A stretch of DNA of 64,000 bases, from contig CM070628.1 in NCBI GenBank assembly GCA_036346255.1, positions 10,865,840 to 10,929,839 on the forward strand. Reading direction: 5' to 3'. A program made the translations under genes and the position numbers. The first letter of the stretch is position 1, and the number at the start of each line of letters is the position of its first letter. The DNA comes from Ampelocalamus luodianensis. Its lineage: Eukaryota; Streptophyta; Magnoliopsida; Poales; Poaceae. The notes below the pieces were generated by a model. It was not told the DNA's origin and ran no database searches. It worked only from the letters and a program-made list of their open reading frames with translations. Shown here one piece after another: positions 33,474 to 46,100 of this stretch.

Positions 33474-34396
33474 TAGGGATGACAACAGGGCCATTCCCCG
33501 ACAGGGAGTGGTGGGACAGCCCTGCCCCCGAGAGAAAGAAAAAGCCTGTTCCGTCCCTATCCTCAGGTGCTATTCACCCCCGTTTCCGCCCCTATTGGGT
33601 TATCGGGGGGGCCCATGGGGACCAAAACCCGAAACTTGGATCATCATCAAGCAAGCAAGCAAATGGAGACATCAAGTAAGTAAATGGAGACATCAAGCAT
33701 TTGAGAATTGAGAGTTGACTAATCGAAGGAGGAAGAGGCCGTCGTCGGTTGTTGGAGGGGGGGGGAGGCCAGCGCCGGCTGTTGGGGAGGAGGAGGTCCA
33801 CGTCGGCGTTAGCACTCGGCTGTCGGGGAGGAGATGGGGTAAGATGTTGGGAGGAGGAGGGCCAGGAGGGCGGTGTCGGATGTTGGGGAGGACCGGACGA
33901 CCAGACGAAGCTGACGTCGTCGTGGCGGCTGTTGGTGGAGCAGCCAACATCGGATGTTGCGAAGGACCCGACGCCGGCGTCGCCGCGTCGGCTGTTGGTG
34001 GAGCAGCGTATCGAAGCGGGGCTAAGGGAGAAACTGCCGAACGAAGGGGGATGCGGATGCCGGATGGGGAATTGGGGGCGACGACTGGGATGGGGAAGGC
34101 CGAATGGGGATGTGGGAACTGGGAATGGGATGACGGTTAGTGGGTTGTGAGCTGGCTTAGTATAGAGGCGTAGTGGACTGTGTAGTAGTGGCTTACATGT
34201 CATAGGGGTTATCGGGGCCATGCCGGTAGCAGGAAGCCTGGAATGAGGAGTAGAGGAATAGCTCCGGCCCCGCTTCCCTAATGGAGAATAGGACTTTCGT
34301 ATTATCATTTCCGTAGGAGAATAAATAACGCTAACTCTGATTCTTAATTGATGAATTCTCCGGTGGGGAACAGGAACGGGGGCATTGCCATCCCCA
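33474..34396. mobile_element. hAT-like non-autonomous element, 923 bp
   Basis: The ends are TAGGGATGACAA (33474) and TTGCCATCCCCA (ending 34396), imperfect inverted repeats of the widespread grass hAT form (C/TAGGGATGGCAATGGGG). Flanks are CCTGTACA (33466-33473) and CCTGCACA (34397-34404), an 8-bp TSD with one mismatch. The subterminal regions are rich in GGGGC/CCCCG words on both sides. The GC-rich interior gives a 271-codon minus-strand frame of Pro/Ser-rich low complexity, which I do not call a gene. It ends 252 bp upstream of the ATG of the next gene. Confidence 0.78.
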
Positions 34397-34404
34397 CCTG
34401 CACA

Positions 34405-34648
34405 CAATAAATCGTTTCACGCACAGGTACTTGCTCGGACCAAACAAGCTGAGGGAAACAGGCGTCGCGTCGCGTCCCTCGTTCTTGGCCTCCTCGTCCA
34501 CCGACCACACCTCCTCCGCTTTCTCGCGTACACGCCGCCGATCACTGCCATCAACGTACGTGAGAGCTCGCTCGCATCTTCATCCTCCACCCTTCCGCTG
34601 CTCCGTTTCTTTCTTGGTTACTTGGGGTTCTCTCCTCGCGCATTGCAG
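34405..34648 (+). promoter_or_regulatory. 5' UTR/promoter region of the unrecognised gene
   Basis: A GC-rich, C/T-rich stretch between the hAT TSD and the ATG. A CAACGTACGTGAGAG donor-like site near 34556 and a TTGCAG acceptor-like site right at the ATG (34643-34648) suggest a possible 5' UTR intron. No clear TATA box was seen, so the promoter may extend into the hAT-like element. Confidence 0.45.
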
Positions 34649-37600
34649 ATGGCCTCCTCCGGCTCCCGCTCCCGCTATGTCGACCCGGACCACGTCTTCG
34701 AGCTCGTCGTCAACCGCAAGCCGCGCGACCTCTTCGACTACTTGAACTCCATCCCGGGAGCATCCGAGGACCTGCAATGCCGCATGATCATCTTTGCCGG
34801 AATGGCTCTCCTGGTACCGCGCCCGCGGCTAAGGTGCGGTTCTTGGTGCCATCTCGATTAATCGGCCCTGTTCTTGCGGTGATTCTTGCCGTTCTTGCAA
34901 TGGTTCTTTCGCCTTCCTCTAGGGGCTACTTGGTCCCGTTCTTGCTCTGATTCTTGCAATGGTTCTTTCTCTTCCTCCAGGAGCTTGCCGCCGCTACCCG
35001 ATGAGGACTTGTGGGCCCTGTCTTGGGCGAAATACGCGTGGGTTCATGCGATAAACAGCAGGTTGGTACTCAAAATTTCTTGGAGACTCGTGCTCTTCTT
35101 GTTCATGTCGCGTTCCTACCATGCCTCCCGCAATCTGTTCGATGTTTGTACGCTAAGAAATGGTCTTACGCATCTTAAGTTAGGGTTATATGGTTACGTG
35201 CTAAAAAACTTGGTTAATTCCTTCTGGTCTCCTGTGCAGATTTGTTGCTGGTGGAATGAACGATTTGTAGTATGATGCGCAGAATTGTTGCTATTGGAAT
35301 GAGTTATTACGTGCTCAAGCACTTGGTTGATTCGCTTTAATCTCCTGTCTAGATTTTTTGCTGTTGGAATGAAAGTTTTGGTTTAGACGTTTAGCATCGT
35401 GCGAAGAAGAATCATTGCTACTGGAAAGAATGATTCTGTTAATTTCTGTCCAATGCTGTTCTTGGCCTAAAAGATTTGGCTTAGTCTTGGGTTTAGAGAG
35501 CATGCTTTATCTAATTATTTTTCCTAAGTTCCTTATTCCAGCAAGGCGCCATCACATTGAAAATGGGAAATGATATTGGTTAAAAGTCCACCAACAGCGT
35601 ACAGCTTCCCAATCCCAGGAGTAGTATCCATGGTCTAGTGTCTTTTTATATATAAAAAAACAAGTCCGTGCTCTAGTGTCTTTCTTGTGGTTGTCGCCCC
35701 ACTCGTTTTCTTGTTTGGTGGCCGTCTGAGCGCCTATTTTGCTGCATGTCCGGCTGAGGGCTTCACAGCCCGGTTGTACCACCCTGTTTTCTCTGATTTC
35801 TAGCCATAAAGATTAGCGGAGCTCCTGCTGAATTTTCAGTTAAAAGTGGGAAAGATGAAGTACCAGGCTCTGTTCCTCATTGCTAAGCTTTTTTGTAGAT
35901 CAGGTTAAAAGATTTTTTTGCAACTGTTGTATATTTGGTGAAATCTTTGTCAGGAAGACCCAATCGCAAGGTTTGTTTTCAATTTACCAGCGGTTAGGCC
36001 AGAATTAGGGGTAATGGTTGCTATTTTGAAAGGTTTCGGACAGTAGAGGACCAAGGAAATGTAAAAACTTGAGAAAACACAAAAAGAAGCGCAAAAGAAA
36101 CAAAAGTGTGCTGGAACAAACTGATAACTGGCATACCGATTAGGTCCAGAATTTTCTGGTAACATTATTTAAACCCTTGGTTGTTATTGGGCCTGTCTAG
36201 ATTTTGCACTCGAGAGGAGTTTTGTTTTTCTAAATCAGCTTGTATGCATTTGTTTCTTCTTAAAAACAAGCTTATATGCAGGATTAATTATTAAAAAATT
36301 TCCCTGAAGGAATTATAAGTTATGCTAATCTTAACATCCATTGTGACGCTGCCATTCAGTTTAATATCATCGCATTCTGTGTCAGGATTCTGTTTTTTTT
36401 TGTCAGTTGCAACTCACAATTCAAATCTGGTAACAAGCATCATCAGACAAAGGTCGCATAAATAGTTGTTTCCATTGTTCAATTTGGTAGAAATGTAAAC
36501 AGCAGTTACAGCCTAATAATAGAAAAGCTGTAGTAAGCAGGAGGGAACACGACTATCCCCTACACATTCATCGCCTTCTATTTTATAAAAATGTATCTTG
36601 CGTATTTGCTTCTTAAAAGTTTGCCATGCTATTTCAACTAGCTGAACATATTATTATGTGAACTTTGCTTTGCATATAAATTATCACATGTTTTATTATT
36701 TGCAGACTTTGTGTGCCTCAGATGGTTGGTAATCCAATCAATTTTGCTTCAAATCCAGGTTTAGCACTTTAACATATACCTTTTGGCCTTTGCTTGTTGC
36801 CATTTTCCTCAAGTTTACCTTCATTCCACTAGAATGTATATGTTGTGAATGTATGACTATCTGATCAAGGTGATTGTCGCAAGGATTAATTTTTTGGGGC
36901 ATTCAAGAATTTGCCACTGTACTTGCATGTGCATTTTAGCTTTTGCCACTCATGTGAGTATGACATGTGGACCTAGAACCCACATGTCATACTCACATAC
37001 AGTGGTAAAAAATGAAGCTCACTTTATTGCAGTGGCAAAAAGCTAATTATCCCTAATTTTTTCTACAACCCCTGTTTGTCTAAGATTAAAAATGCCAGAT
37101 GCATACAGTTTTTGGTTAGGTAATTCATTATTTCGCCGACTCCTGTCAAGTACTACCAAATAAAGGTTTTCTGAAATAGAAGGAAAATTTGCTGATAGAA
37201 GCTAAAGTTAGCATAATTTGTTTAGTTCACCAAGTACTCTTCAGTCAATCTATACTTATGGTAGATATACTAGTTGGCAGGTTTTCTGTGTACTGCTCCT
37301 CATCATTGATCTAACATTTACTTTCATACTCCATCACAAATAGATGCAAATACGAATATGAAGTGTCACACTTATCTGATTAGATAACTTGTTTTTGCGA
37401 ATCATGTCGCACGAACAACATATCTAAGACGTACATTCATATTCTTTCTCTTCGCCATTTCTGAATAACATATCCGAGGTCCAGGTGAATGTTTGTATAA
37501 CTATGGTGGATCTCTGTCATTCTTTTGCAGGTCATTATATGCATCCACTCAATTCAAGTTCATATTCTGGAAGGATGTTGACAACTCACATACCTGGCAG

Positions 37601-39719
37601 TAAGGGTAAGTAATTAAAATATGTGTTTTACCTCTGTATGGACTGTGTCTTTCCACTAGTCATCATGTCACATATGTGCAGTGCTCAGAATTGTTGCAAT
37701 GTTCAATCAAGGATCTGCTTCTAACTCAAGGATTCCTGCTGCAACGTTTCCTCCATTGCAGGCAAATTCTAATGATGGTTAGTAAATGCATCCTGTTTTC
37801 TTACTCTACATATTTATCACTTAGGGATGTCTTTCACTAATCATCATGTCTCATGTGTGTAGTGATCAATTTTCCTATAATACCTGCTGGAACACTTAAT
37901 CAAACATCCACTTTTAACTCGGGAACTGGTGCTTCAGCATTTGTTCCATTTCGGGCAAATTCTACTGTTGGTTAGTAACATACTTCTCACTTAACCTGTT
38001 TGTTAGATTGTGGTATTGCTCCTGCTTGGCATGCAAATTGCAAATTCTCAACGAGAAAACAGAATCCTGATGACTTGTAAGCTTTGCTTGTTTAAATTAA
38101 TGCTGACAATTTTCTTGCTTTGCACTCATAAGTCATAAGTCTCTACTGTCTTGATTGAAACATTTTGGCTACTTGTTCATTCATAAAAACTACACTGAAG
38201 GGTTGCTAGTGTATTAATGGTTGAAGTTTCAACTTTGGCAATGCAGTCTGGAATGCTGAGATTAGCAAGATGAACTTCTTGCTGTTCTTCCACCATATGC
38301 TTAGTTGGACAAAGTCTATAAGCCATTGGGCCTGTGTGCTTAATAATACAATTAAGTCTATTGTTGCCAAATATATATGTACATTCCTAATTACCATCAA
38401 AATAGTTTGTTCAACTTTATGATTTTAATATGCATGGATTATGTGCTTATGTTCTTCACGTTTGTTCATGAGCTTATGTTCTTATATACTGTTTCTTTAA
38501 TTTTTCTAGTTGAATATATTTTCTTAGAAGATGGAAATACCCAAAAAAAAAGCTGTTCTAACAATATCAAAGGGAGTCCAACTCATGTTTCTATATGTAA
38601 GGGGACCCAGTGAATTTTTTTTCTAGTTCGTTTCAAATATATATATATATATACTGTCTATATATACTGTCTAGTCCAGCTATAGACAAATAAAAATACA
38701 GGACTGCATCTTATGAAGTGACCAGTATTCAAATGTGACATTATGTCTACCTTCGCTGCCACTCTCTCTTATTTGTATATCTGGGCAGACTTCAACACCT
38801 ATTCTTCATGCACATCCATGGAAGTTTTGTCCCTTTAAATAAAATATGAGCAAATGATTGCAGTTTTCTCTTGCAATACTCTCTCCTGTGCAATATATTT
38901 CAACTGGAAGATGAAATCAATATTTTTCCAATATTTTTCCAGCACCGGCAGTTGGAGAACTAGCTCTGCGCCAACCTGAAGTGGAGCAATTGGCTCCGCA
39001 GCAGCAGATGCAGAATACTGTTTCTCCACAGGAGCTGGAACAGAGCAACAACGGTACACCGGCAGTTGGAGTACTAACTGTGCACCGACCTGGATCAGAG
39101 AAAATCACTCCACAGGAGCTGATGCAGAACGCAGAAGGTTAGTTTTTCTTTACTGTTTCTCATTTCCAGGTGGGAACTGTGGAGGCTTGATATGCATGAA
39201 AGTCTGTGTTGTATTGCAGTGCTGTCCACGGTAGATTCCAAAGGAAAGAGACCTGCATCGGAAGTAGTCCACCAAGTGGAGAAGATCCTGAGGTTGAACG
39301 TTGCTTCTTCGATTGCACAAGGTGGCGCTAAAGGTGCTGCAGGGGTGTTGATTAGAAGCGGCAGCAGTGGTACGGGGCAATTCTTTTGTGCTTCATGTTT
39401 TCCAATACCGGGCACAGAGCCAGCTCTTGTTTTTGCAGCTGCTTGTTGTGAAGGGATCAAAATTGCTCAGGTCTATCAACCAACTACTGTTGTGCTGGAG
39501 TCCCATCTATTCCATCTGCTCAACCAGCTACTCGCTGCTCGGATTCCACAGCCAGAAATAGAAGAGTTTAAGGCATTACTGAAACCCCCACATTGCATAG
39601 CTGGAAGCATTCCGGAAGAATCCAATGGTGCTGCTCGTCAATTGGCTATGCGAGGTTTGCAGATGGGGGTGCCCCTGATATTGTTCGATGTTCCTCCGGA
39701 TTGGCTTGTCCTTACTTAG
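34649..39719 (+). CDS. Unrecognised 8-exon gene with RNase H-like C-terminal exon
   Basis: Exons: 34649-34833, 34981-35061, 36706-36758, 37531-37605, 37682-37777, 37863-37970, 38943-39137, 39220-39719. All junctions are GT-AG with continuous phase, giving 430 aa with no stop; introns 3-7 are all phase 1. The N-terminus (MASSGSRSRYVDPDHVFELV..., then LPPLPDEDLWALSWAKYAWVHAIN) is acidic/aromatic and unknown to me. Exons 4-7 encode Ser/Asn/Pro/Gln-rich linkers. Exon 8 reads GAAGVLIRSGSSG...ALVFAAACCEGIKIAQ...TTVVLESHLFHLLNQLLA, resembling plant RVT_3-type RNase H-like folds (GxGxVLRD..., A-E-A...GLxxA, ...VEsD). The usual catalytic acids look substituted, so I do not claim nuclease activity. ATG 34649 is chosen although the frame is open further upstream. 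Confidence 0.8.
36886..37062. mobile_element. Palindromic MITE-like insertion in intron 3
   Basis: The core is a perfect 19-bp inverted repeat (36952-36970, 36980-36998) with a 9-base loop. Outer arms are also inverted: TTTGCCACTG near 36911-36919 against CAGTGGCAAAA at 37031-37041. The whole would fold into a long hairpin. AT-rich ends (TTAATTTTTTGGGG / CCCTAATTTTTT) resemble small MITE termini, but no convincing TSD was read, so the superfamily is undecided. Confidence 0.6.
37640..37970 (+). repeat. Tandem exon duplication (exons 5 and 6)
   Basis: Exon 5 (37682-37777) and exon 6 (37863-37970) encode related segments: FNQGSASNSR...PPLQANSND and LNQTSTFNSG...VPFRANSTV. The preceding intron ends also match: TGTCTTTCCACTAGTCATCATGTC versus TGTCTTTCACTAATCATCATGTC, each followed by CA-ATGTGT/GCAG or TAG. 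Both exons are followed by GGTTAGTAA. This shows duplication of a unit including the intron 3' end. Both copies are phase 1-1 and can be added without shifting frame. Confidence 0.85.
38946..39137 (+). repeat. Internal duplication within exon 7
   Basis: The segment starting CCGGCAGTTGGAGAACTA (about 38946) is repeated as CCGGCAGTTGGAGTACTA (about 39059), each leading to a CACAGGAGCTG...CAGA tail. Translations: PAVGELALRQPE...PQELEQ and PAVGVLTVHRPG...PQELMQ. This is a second, independent repeat in the same protein. Confidence 0.82.
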
Positions 39720-40654
39720 CTGGTTTTCAAGATCAGTAGTGTTACTCTAGTTTGGAAAATGAATCACAGGCTACTCAGTAGAAAGTTAGAAACAATGGTA
39801 CATGGTGTAAATGGCAACTACAAGCTTTCATCTTTGAGTTTAGATACAGTCAACTACGAGCTTTCATCAAGTGTAGATGCAGTCAAATACCATTCTTTCA
39901 GTGCCCCACTTGCTACTTTTGTTGTGAATTGCATACTTGGGTATCCCACTTACTATCTTCTTAAATCTTAATGAATTGTGTACCTACTTCTGACAGTGAC
40001 AGTTATGATGTAAACTTGTCTAAGACCAGAAACATCAATGGATACAAAGGATTTCAGTTCATAGGCAATCTTCATTTTTGGTGGTTATTCCTTACCCTGC
40101 TTTTTCCTACAAGTTGTCTTCACCTAATGCCTTTGTTATGTCTAAACTTTGATGCCACATCTTCAGTGATTCTAGCTTCTGTTGGAAAATTTGTGCCGGA
40201 AACTTGTGTTGGACATTTCATGCTACAGTTATTTGGATAGTCTATTTTCAAGGCCAAGGGGCCTGTGTCGGAGACTGCCAGTTTTTCTTAGCTTAACGAC
40301 TTACCTTTTGTACACCGAATATCCTATAGATAGAATTGATTTTCTATAAAAGTATCTGCTTCAGGTTGTTTGGAATGTGAACCTCTAATATTTGAACTCA
40401 GCTTCTTGAATGCTCAGATTGTTTTTTTTTTCCACGAGGCCCACATCGCGGACGTCAGCCTCGGCAACTTGCTGAGCGGCAGCCGGCAGCCACGCCGGCG
40501 AGTCTGTCGGACATGGAGCGCTGGCTGCACGATATGACGCTCGAGGACGGGGTTAGGGCGTTTTGGGACGGCTCCAGTTTTGAATTTTTTACTCGGAAAA
40601 GTCGGAAGCCGCCTCAAACTATTTTATCTGACTTCTTTGTGTTTGGAAGTATTT
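39720..40654. other. 3' flank of the gene and unassigned DNA
   Basis: From 39720 to about 40400 the sequence is AT-rich and probably 3' UTR and flank of the preceding gene. A short GC-rich island at 40430-40560, preceded by a T-run, has a frame reading MERWLHDMTLEDGVRAFWDGSS. It ends where LTR-family sequence begins at about 40655. It may be a fragment of a gene or transposon; no identity is offered. Confidence 0.4.
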
Positions 40655-43165
40655 TTCAGATTTTTCTGGAATTTTTTGAATTCATTTGCTATTTTTAATT
40701 TGCTATTTGGATATTCTGGTATTTCTAAAATAAAAAAGCTATTTAAAATCTCATAAAAAATTTTGGGCTGAAATTCTTTTTGCCCAGCCCATTTCTCCCG
40801 CTCTGGCCCAATCCACCCGACCTGTTTTCGTGTGCGCCGCAGCCCATCTCCGCGCTCGTCTCGCTGTCGCTAACAGGTCAATCCCACCTGTCGGGTTCGT
40901 CCCCAACTCGGACTCTCTCTCTCCCGCCTTGTTGCGCTGTAGCTGGTCCGGACTCTGTCTACCAGGGCTATTTAAAGTCCCGAGGATCTTCGTTTTTCCA
41001 CCCCGAGCTGCGCTGCATCTTTTGCCCTAGCCGCCTTCGCCCGAATCGCCGCCTAGCACCCTCATCGTTGTCATCTTCTCCAACGCCGCCCGTTTCAGTG
41101 AGCCTCATCGTCGTTGGTCGCCACCATTGGGATCGCCTAGTCGACCGCATCTCAAATTTGCCCTCGCTTTCGCTGGAGCGCCACCCTAGCTCCATCGCCG
41201 CCGAGCCCGAACCCTAACCTCCGCTTTGACCTCACCGCCATCCATCTTCGTTCACCTCCGACCGCTGCAGGTACCCCATTGAGCTCGTTGTCGCCTTAGC
41301 TACCCAACACACACCACCATTTGCTCCGCCATGGCCGTTATCGCTGACGACCTTAGGTTCCCGAGCCGTCACTATCGTCGAGATGACATGGAAGTCATGT
41401 GTCCGCCGTGTGTACGCCATGTCGGATCCAACTCAGCCTCGTGTCTGCGTGTCAGCCACGTCAATGCCATGTCAGCACCACTCGTACTTGTACCCAAACC
41501 CTAAACCTAACCCTAGCTAAACCTAGTTTACGGTGGACCAAGCCACTACATGTGACATGTGAGCCCACTGTGTCATGAACCCGTGAGCCATAGACCCGTA
41601 GAGTAGAATCCATGGACCCGATCCATAGACCGTAGGTCCCACTTGTCCGTCAATATTACTATTTTGAGATTTTCTTTTAATTCTGGAAATTGTTCCTAAC
41701 GTCACGCTGATGCAATATTTCAGAATTTCCTTTAGAAATAAAATTATGAAAATTTAAAATAGTGTTTTCTTTCTCTTTTTCTTAGATTTAAATCTTCCGA
41801 GAGCCAAATTGACCTCGTTTCTAAATTCGTTTAAATTCAAGCCCTACCTTCCTGTGATTTTTATTTTATTTTTGTAGTTTATTTGTTACTCTGTTTTTTG
41901 TATTTATTTGGGTTTTCACTTTCTTTTGTGAGTAGACGTTGTTACTTCAAAAGCTTGCGAGGAAGGAGAAGTTGATCAAGTTCAAGATTAGTACTAAGAC
42001 TTGTTTCAAGGTAAGTTGTATCTTTGACCATGTTGAACCCAGTTCTCCAAAATTAATTTGATTCAAACTATTGCATGTTACTTTAATTATTTATTCTTTA
42101 AATGTTTTGGGATTAGCTATACACCCATTTGATTATATCCACTTTGCCCATTGTACCATGGTCTTTTGTCACCTTAGCTTTGTTAATTATTAGTTGGTAT
42201 TATCATAGCACCAACTTGGGTTGGTTAAACACGAATAGTCTGTTTAGCAATGCAATGGGTTATTAATATCATTTTGAGTTACAAATCTAAATTTGGCTAA
42301 GTGATTATGGAACAACTTTGTGTAAAAAAAATTGTGTGATGTATGTTGTTGCTTGTTGATGGCATATGATGCACTTAACCAATAGGGTGAGAAAAGATTT
42401 AGACAAAGGCGAGTGAAAAGGATTTGTGTTATGGTGGAACTCAGTGATTGAGAAATGGAAATGTGGTTACCTAGTTAGAATTTGGTAGTCTTACCTTGGT
42501 CAATTAAGTATTTAACTTTGTGCGTTATTGAATTGAGCCACAATTGTATGACCACATTCTTGATATGGGGATAGACCTAACTTAGTAAGTTGTGGAGTTT
42601 TAACAGTGACTACTCAGGTATTAGGTTAAACGCTCAGTGATGGGTGGAGGTGTGGACTACTCTGTAGGTCATATTTATGGACGGTTTGCCGCTTCTAGGT
42701 CCAACGATGTGCGTCAGACCAACGAGTGAGGTTGGGTCGGTAGTATACACATTGGGAGAGTCAATTGTTGAGATGAAACTTCTAAAATATTTTGTTATGA
42801 TTGGTGCTAGCTATACTGGTTATATCTTATGGGTGAAGTGTACAAATATTTGCAGAGTGTTAATCAATCTATTCGAATAGCCGCGTCCGTGGTCATGGAC
42901 ATGCTTGGGGATTTCACACGATGGGGTAGATTTTCATAAAACAATTAGGAGGAATAGCTGTGTGAATTAACTCATATAGTTGTGTGAAAGAAATTGATTA
43001 GGCCTGGTGAACTTTGTGAAAATGCTTGTTACTATTTGTTTTCAATCTATTATTCATATTCAACCGCAACTATTGCTTTTATGCAAAATAACCATATGAG
43101 CCATTTTCTTTGAAATAAGCCATCATCTATAATTGGGTTCTGTGGTACAACTTGTTGAGTACTTG
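40655..43165 (+). repeat. LTR-family copy A (5'-truncated, plus orientation)
   Basis: It begins AGATTTTTCTGGAATTTTTTGAATTC, matching 50349 onward in copy D, and continues CATTTGCTATTTTTAATTTGC and GGTATTTCTAAAAT. A CTATTTAAAG box is at about 40967 with GC-rich downstream DNA, as in the other copies. The block ATTCGAATAGCCGCGTCCGTGGTCATGGACATGC (about 42872-42905) matches the solo LTR at about 55832. The first ~200 bp of the LTR are missing. ORFs in it (for example 40780-41217) are leader-type low-complexity frames. Confidence 0.68.
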
Positions 43166-46100
43166 GAATAACTAACTCACACAGTACAATATAGATGAAT
43201 ATCATATCCATACATGCGAATAAAGATAATAATTAAGGTAAATGGACCACAAGGTCAGAGTCTTACATTATGGGCCGAAAAGGCCAAATACAAATGAAGT
43301 CTTGCAGCGGAAAAGATAAATAATTGTGGTGACCATCAGGATATGTCCACAAGCAATCGACTAGTATAGACGACCTAGTACTTGGCATCATCTTCATCTA
43401 CTGACGGGAAGGGTGTATCTGTTCTCTATTTGACATCTTTGGGTACTGAATCCACATATATAAGCAATCATGAGTACAAAGGTACTTAGCAAGCCCTCGC
43501 CGCAAATGTAATTATATAGATGCAAGGCTTACCAAAGGAGGGTTGTATGTTTATTTTAGCACAAAACCAGTTTGCTCAAATACTATAGTTATTTTTTAAA
43601 CCTATGCCTTAGCATGTTTAACTTTCAAACCAAAGGTTATTTTGTATGATCAATCATTTTCTCGACCATGCTTACCCACGTGATCATGTCCCTAGCGACC
43701 ATGCTTAAATTAGCATGTCACAGTTCTACCAATATGTCTCAAAATTTCTGGTGACCATGCTTTCTCTCGCATGTTCCGTCCTCATTGACCGTGCTCTACT
43801 CGCATGTCGCAAATCCCAACCACCATGCTCTACCCGCATATCTAAAAACCTGGAAACCATGCCTTACCAACATGTCGTCGTTCCCAACAAATTCTAGTTC
43901 ACAATTTTAAGTTAATAAAACTAACCAGTGGTGGCGAACTTCATATTTGCCCATGGGCACAATTATTTTAATAGTTTTAAAATATATGCGGAGGTTGTAC
44001 AACTTTACCCACAAAATAAGATCAATCTCATAATGTCGGCCACGACACGCTTCCTTGGGCGTGCGACGGAGACGATCATAACAAGGTTGTTTCCAATACC
44101 TAGACTCGACACTAGATTTGCTCTGGCGGGGTATGCCCTCAATGGTGGGACATTGTCCTATCATTCGTCGAAACCCAAAATGCCCTATCATCTAGATATT
44201 TTCAATGTGGGGCCCACCATTGTTAGGGAGTCTATGATGCTTCTTTAATGCATAGTTACCAAGGCCGCATGTTTTCATGACGAGGCTAAATAAAGTAATT
44301 GGTCAAGTCTATCTCATGCTAGACTTGTGGTTGTACGACTTAGTAGGTATGAATAGAACATGTGATTTGGTCCTTAATCAACTCAAGCGAGACAATCCAC
44401 CAATTCACTACGTGCACATAACACCAATCTCAATCACCATCTACTCGCCCAAATCTCAACCATTTATAGATATATTTTCCTATTCCTAGTGGTAACCCAT
44501 GTCACCACACTACAGTTCAAAAGTATCCACATTCTCATTGTAGCAATGTTTGTGTCCAATTCATGTTTGATTACTAACAGTATCTAAGCATAATCAATAG
44601 TCATGTTCATTTAAGCAACGAGTATTTTACTCGTGTAATAATTATCCTTAGGGTGACAAGAATAGGGGTATCAATAATCAAGGAAGGGATTCTTAATGAT
44701 AAGCAAAGTTTGGCATAGCTAAGTATCAACATTTGACATAACATTTCATAAATAATAATAAGCATGCAAGTAATAATTTGAATCAAAATACTTTGCATTT
44801 GAAAAGTAGGTACAACATGATCAATGGTAAGGACTTGGCTTGCTCAAATGTAGATGGGTTTTGGTCTTGGCTTGAAGCAGTGATGAGGTCTTCAGTGACT
44901 TTCGAATCTATTTAACACAAAAATGACAACTTTAAATAAAAATCCATAACACAAATAAATTCAAATTAAATTAAAATAAACTCCAAAAAAATATTATTTT
45001 GGTATTGTTGGAAAGATCTCGAATCTAGATGAATTTAGAAACAAACATCATTTGATTTGGATTTAAAATGAGGGAGAACGAGCTCTCCAAAGTTTGACTC
45101 AAGAGAAATTTCTGAAATTATGATATTTTTGACATATGGGTCCCACATGAATTTCATTTTATTTTTAAATTGTTTTTATTTAAGAAAATCTTTGAGACTG
45201 ATAGGTGGGGTCCACTAGAGTTTTTAATTTTTTTTTGAATTAAGTTTCTTAAGGAAAAGGGATGTGTGCCTGACAGGTGGGGCCTTGGTCCATTGGACTA
45301 GGTCTACACAGTCGGCTCACGGGCAGGTGGGCCACTGGTCAGCGACGGTGGGTCTACGGACCGAGTCTAACTAATGGGTTCTAAATGGTGGGGTCCACAT
45401 GTCATAGACTTAAACACTAACTAAAGGTTTAATTAGATTTTCTAAATGATGTTGGGCCAACATGTCATATTGACATTACCTAGCACTTAACGCTAACTAA
45501 ACTCTATTAATCCTAATCACCCGGGCCCACGTGTCAACAATGATTGCGTCGTCTTCTTCTTCCTCCTTCCCGCAGTAGAGCAGCTCCCTGAAACTCCTCT
45601 GTTCTTCATGGCTCCGACGCGGCGAGTAGCTGCGACCTAAATTGACTAGCAAAACGGATTACAGGAGCCAAGGCAAAGCTATAGGTGGCGACAACACGAC
45701 ATGAGGTGGTCTGTGGCAGCGGTGTGATGGTTGGGGGCGACGCAGGGGTTTTGACCAAGTGGGGAGTAAGGCGAAGGAGATACCAGAGAGGGTTTATGGC
45801 AACAACAGGGGCTATAGGTAGTGCGTGTGGTGCTAGAGTGACGGGAATGGGGACCTAGGGATACCGGCGGCGTGTCAGTGTGAAGAAATGTGGTGGCGCT
45901 AGGAAACACGGTGGTGCTAGCACTAGCATGGTGGCGAGGCATGAACAGAGGTGAGGGGCAACATTAAGTGGCCCAAGGGACTTTGAGAGCTTAAGGGAAC
46001 TCACCGGTACTGACCACGGTGGTGGAGATGCATAGTGGCAGCTGGGCGATGAGCGACGGCGGCGACAGAGCTCACGATGGTAGCCCTCCTCGGTGACGGA

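Noticed and set aside
33592..34407. 271-codon minus-strand frame
   Set aside because: Lies almost wholly within the hAT-like element, starts without an ATG, and is Pro/Ser low-complexity with no motif.
40513..40698. Frame MERWLHDMTLEDGVRAFWDGSS as a small gene
   Set aside because: Short, no splice partners found, no recognised homology, and runs straight into LTR sequence.
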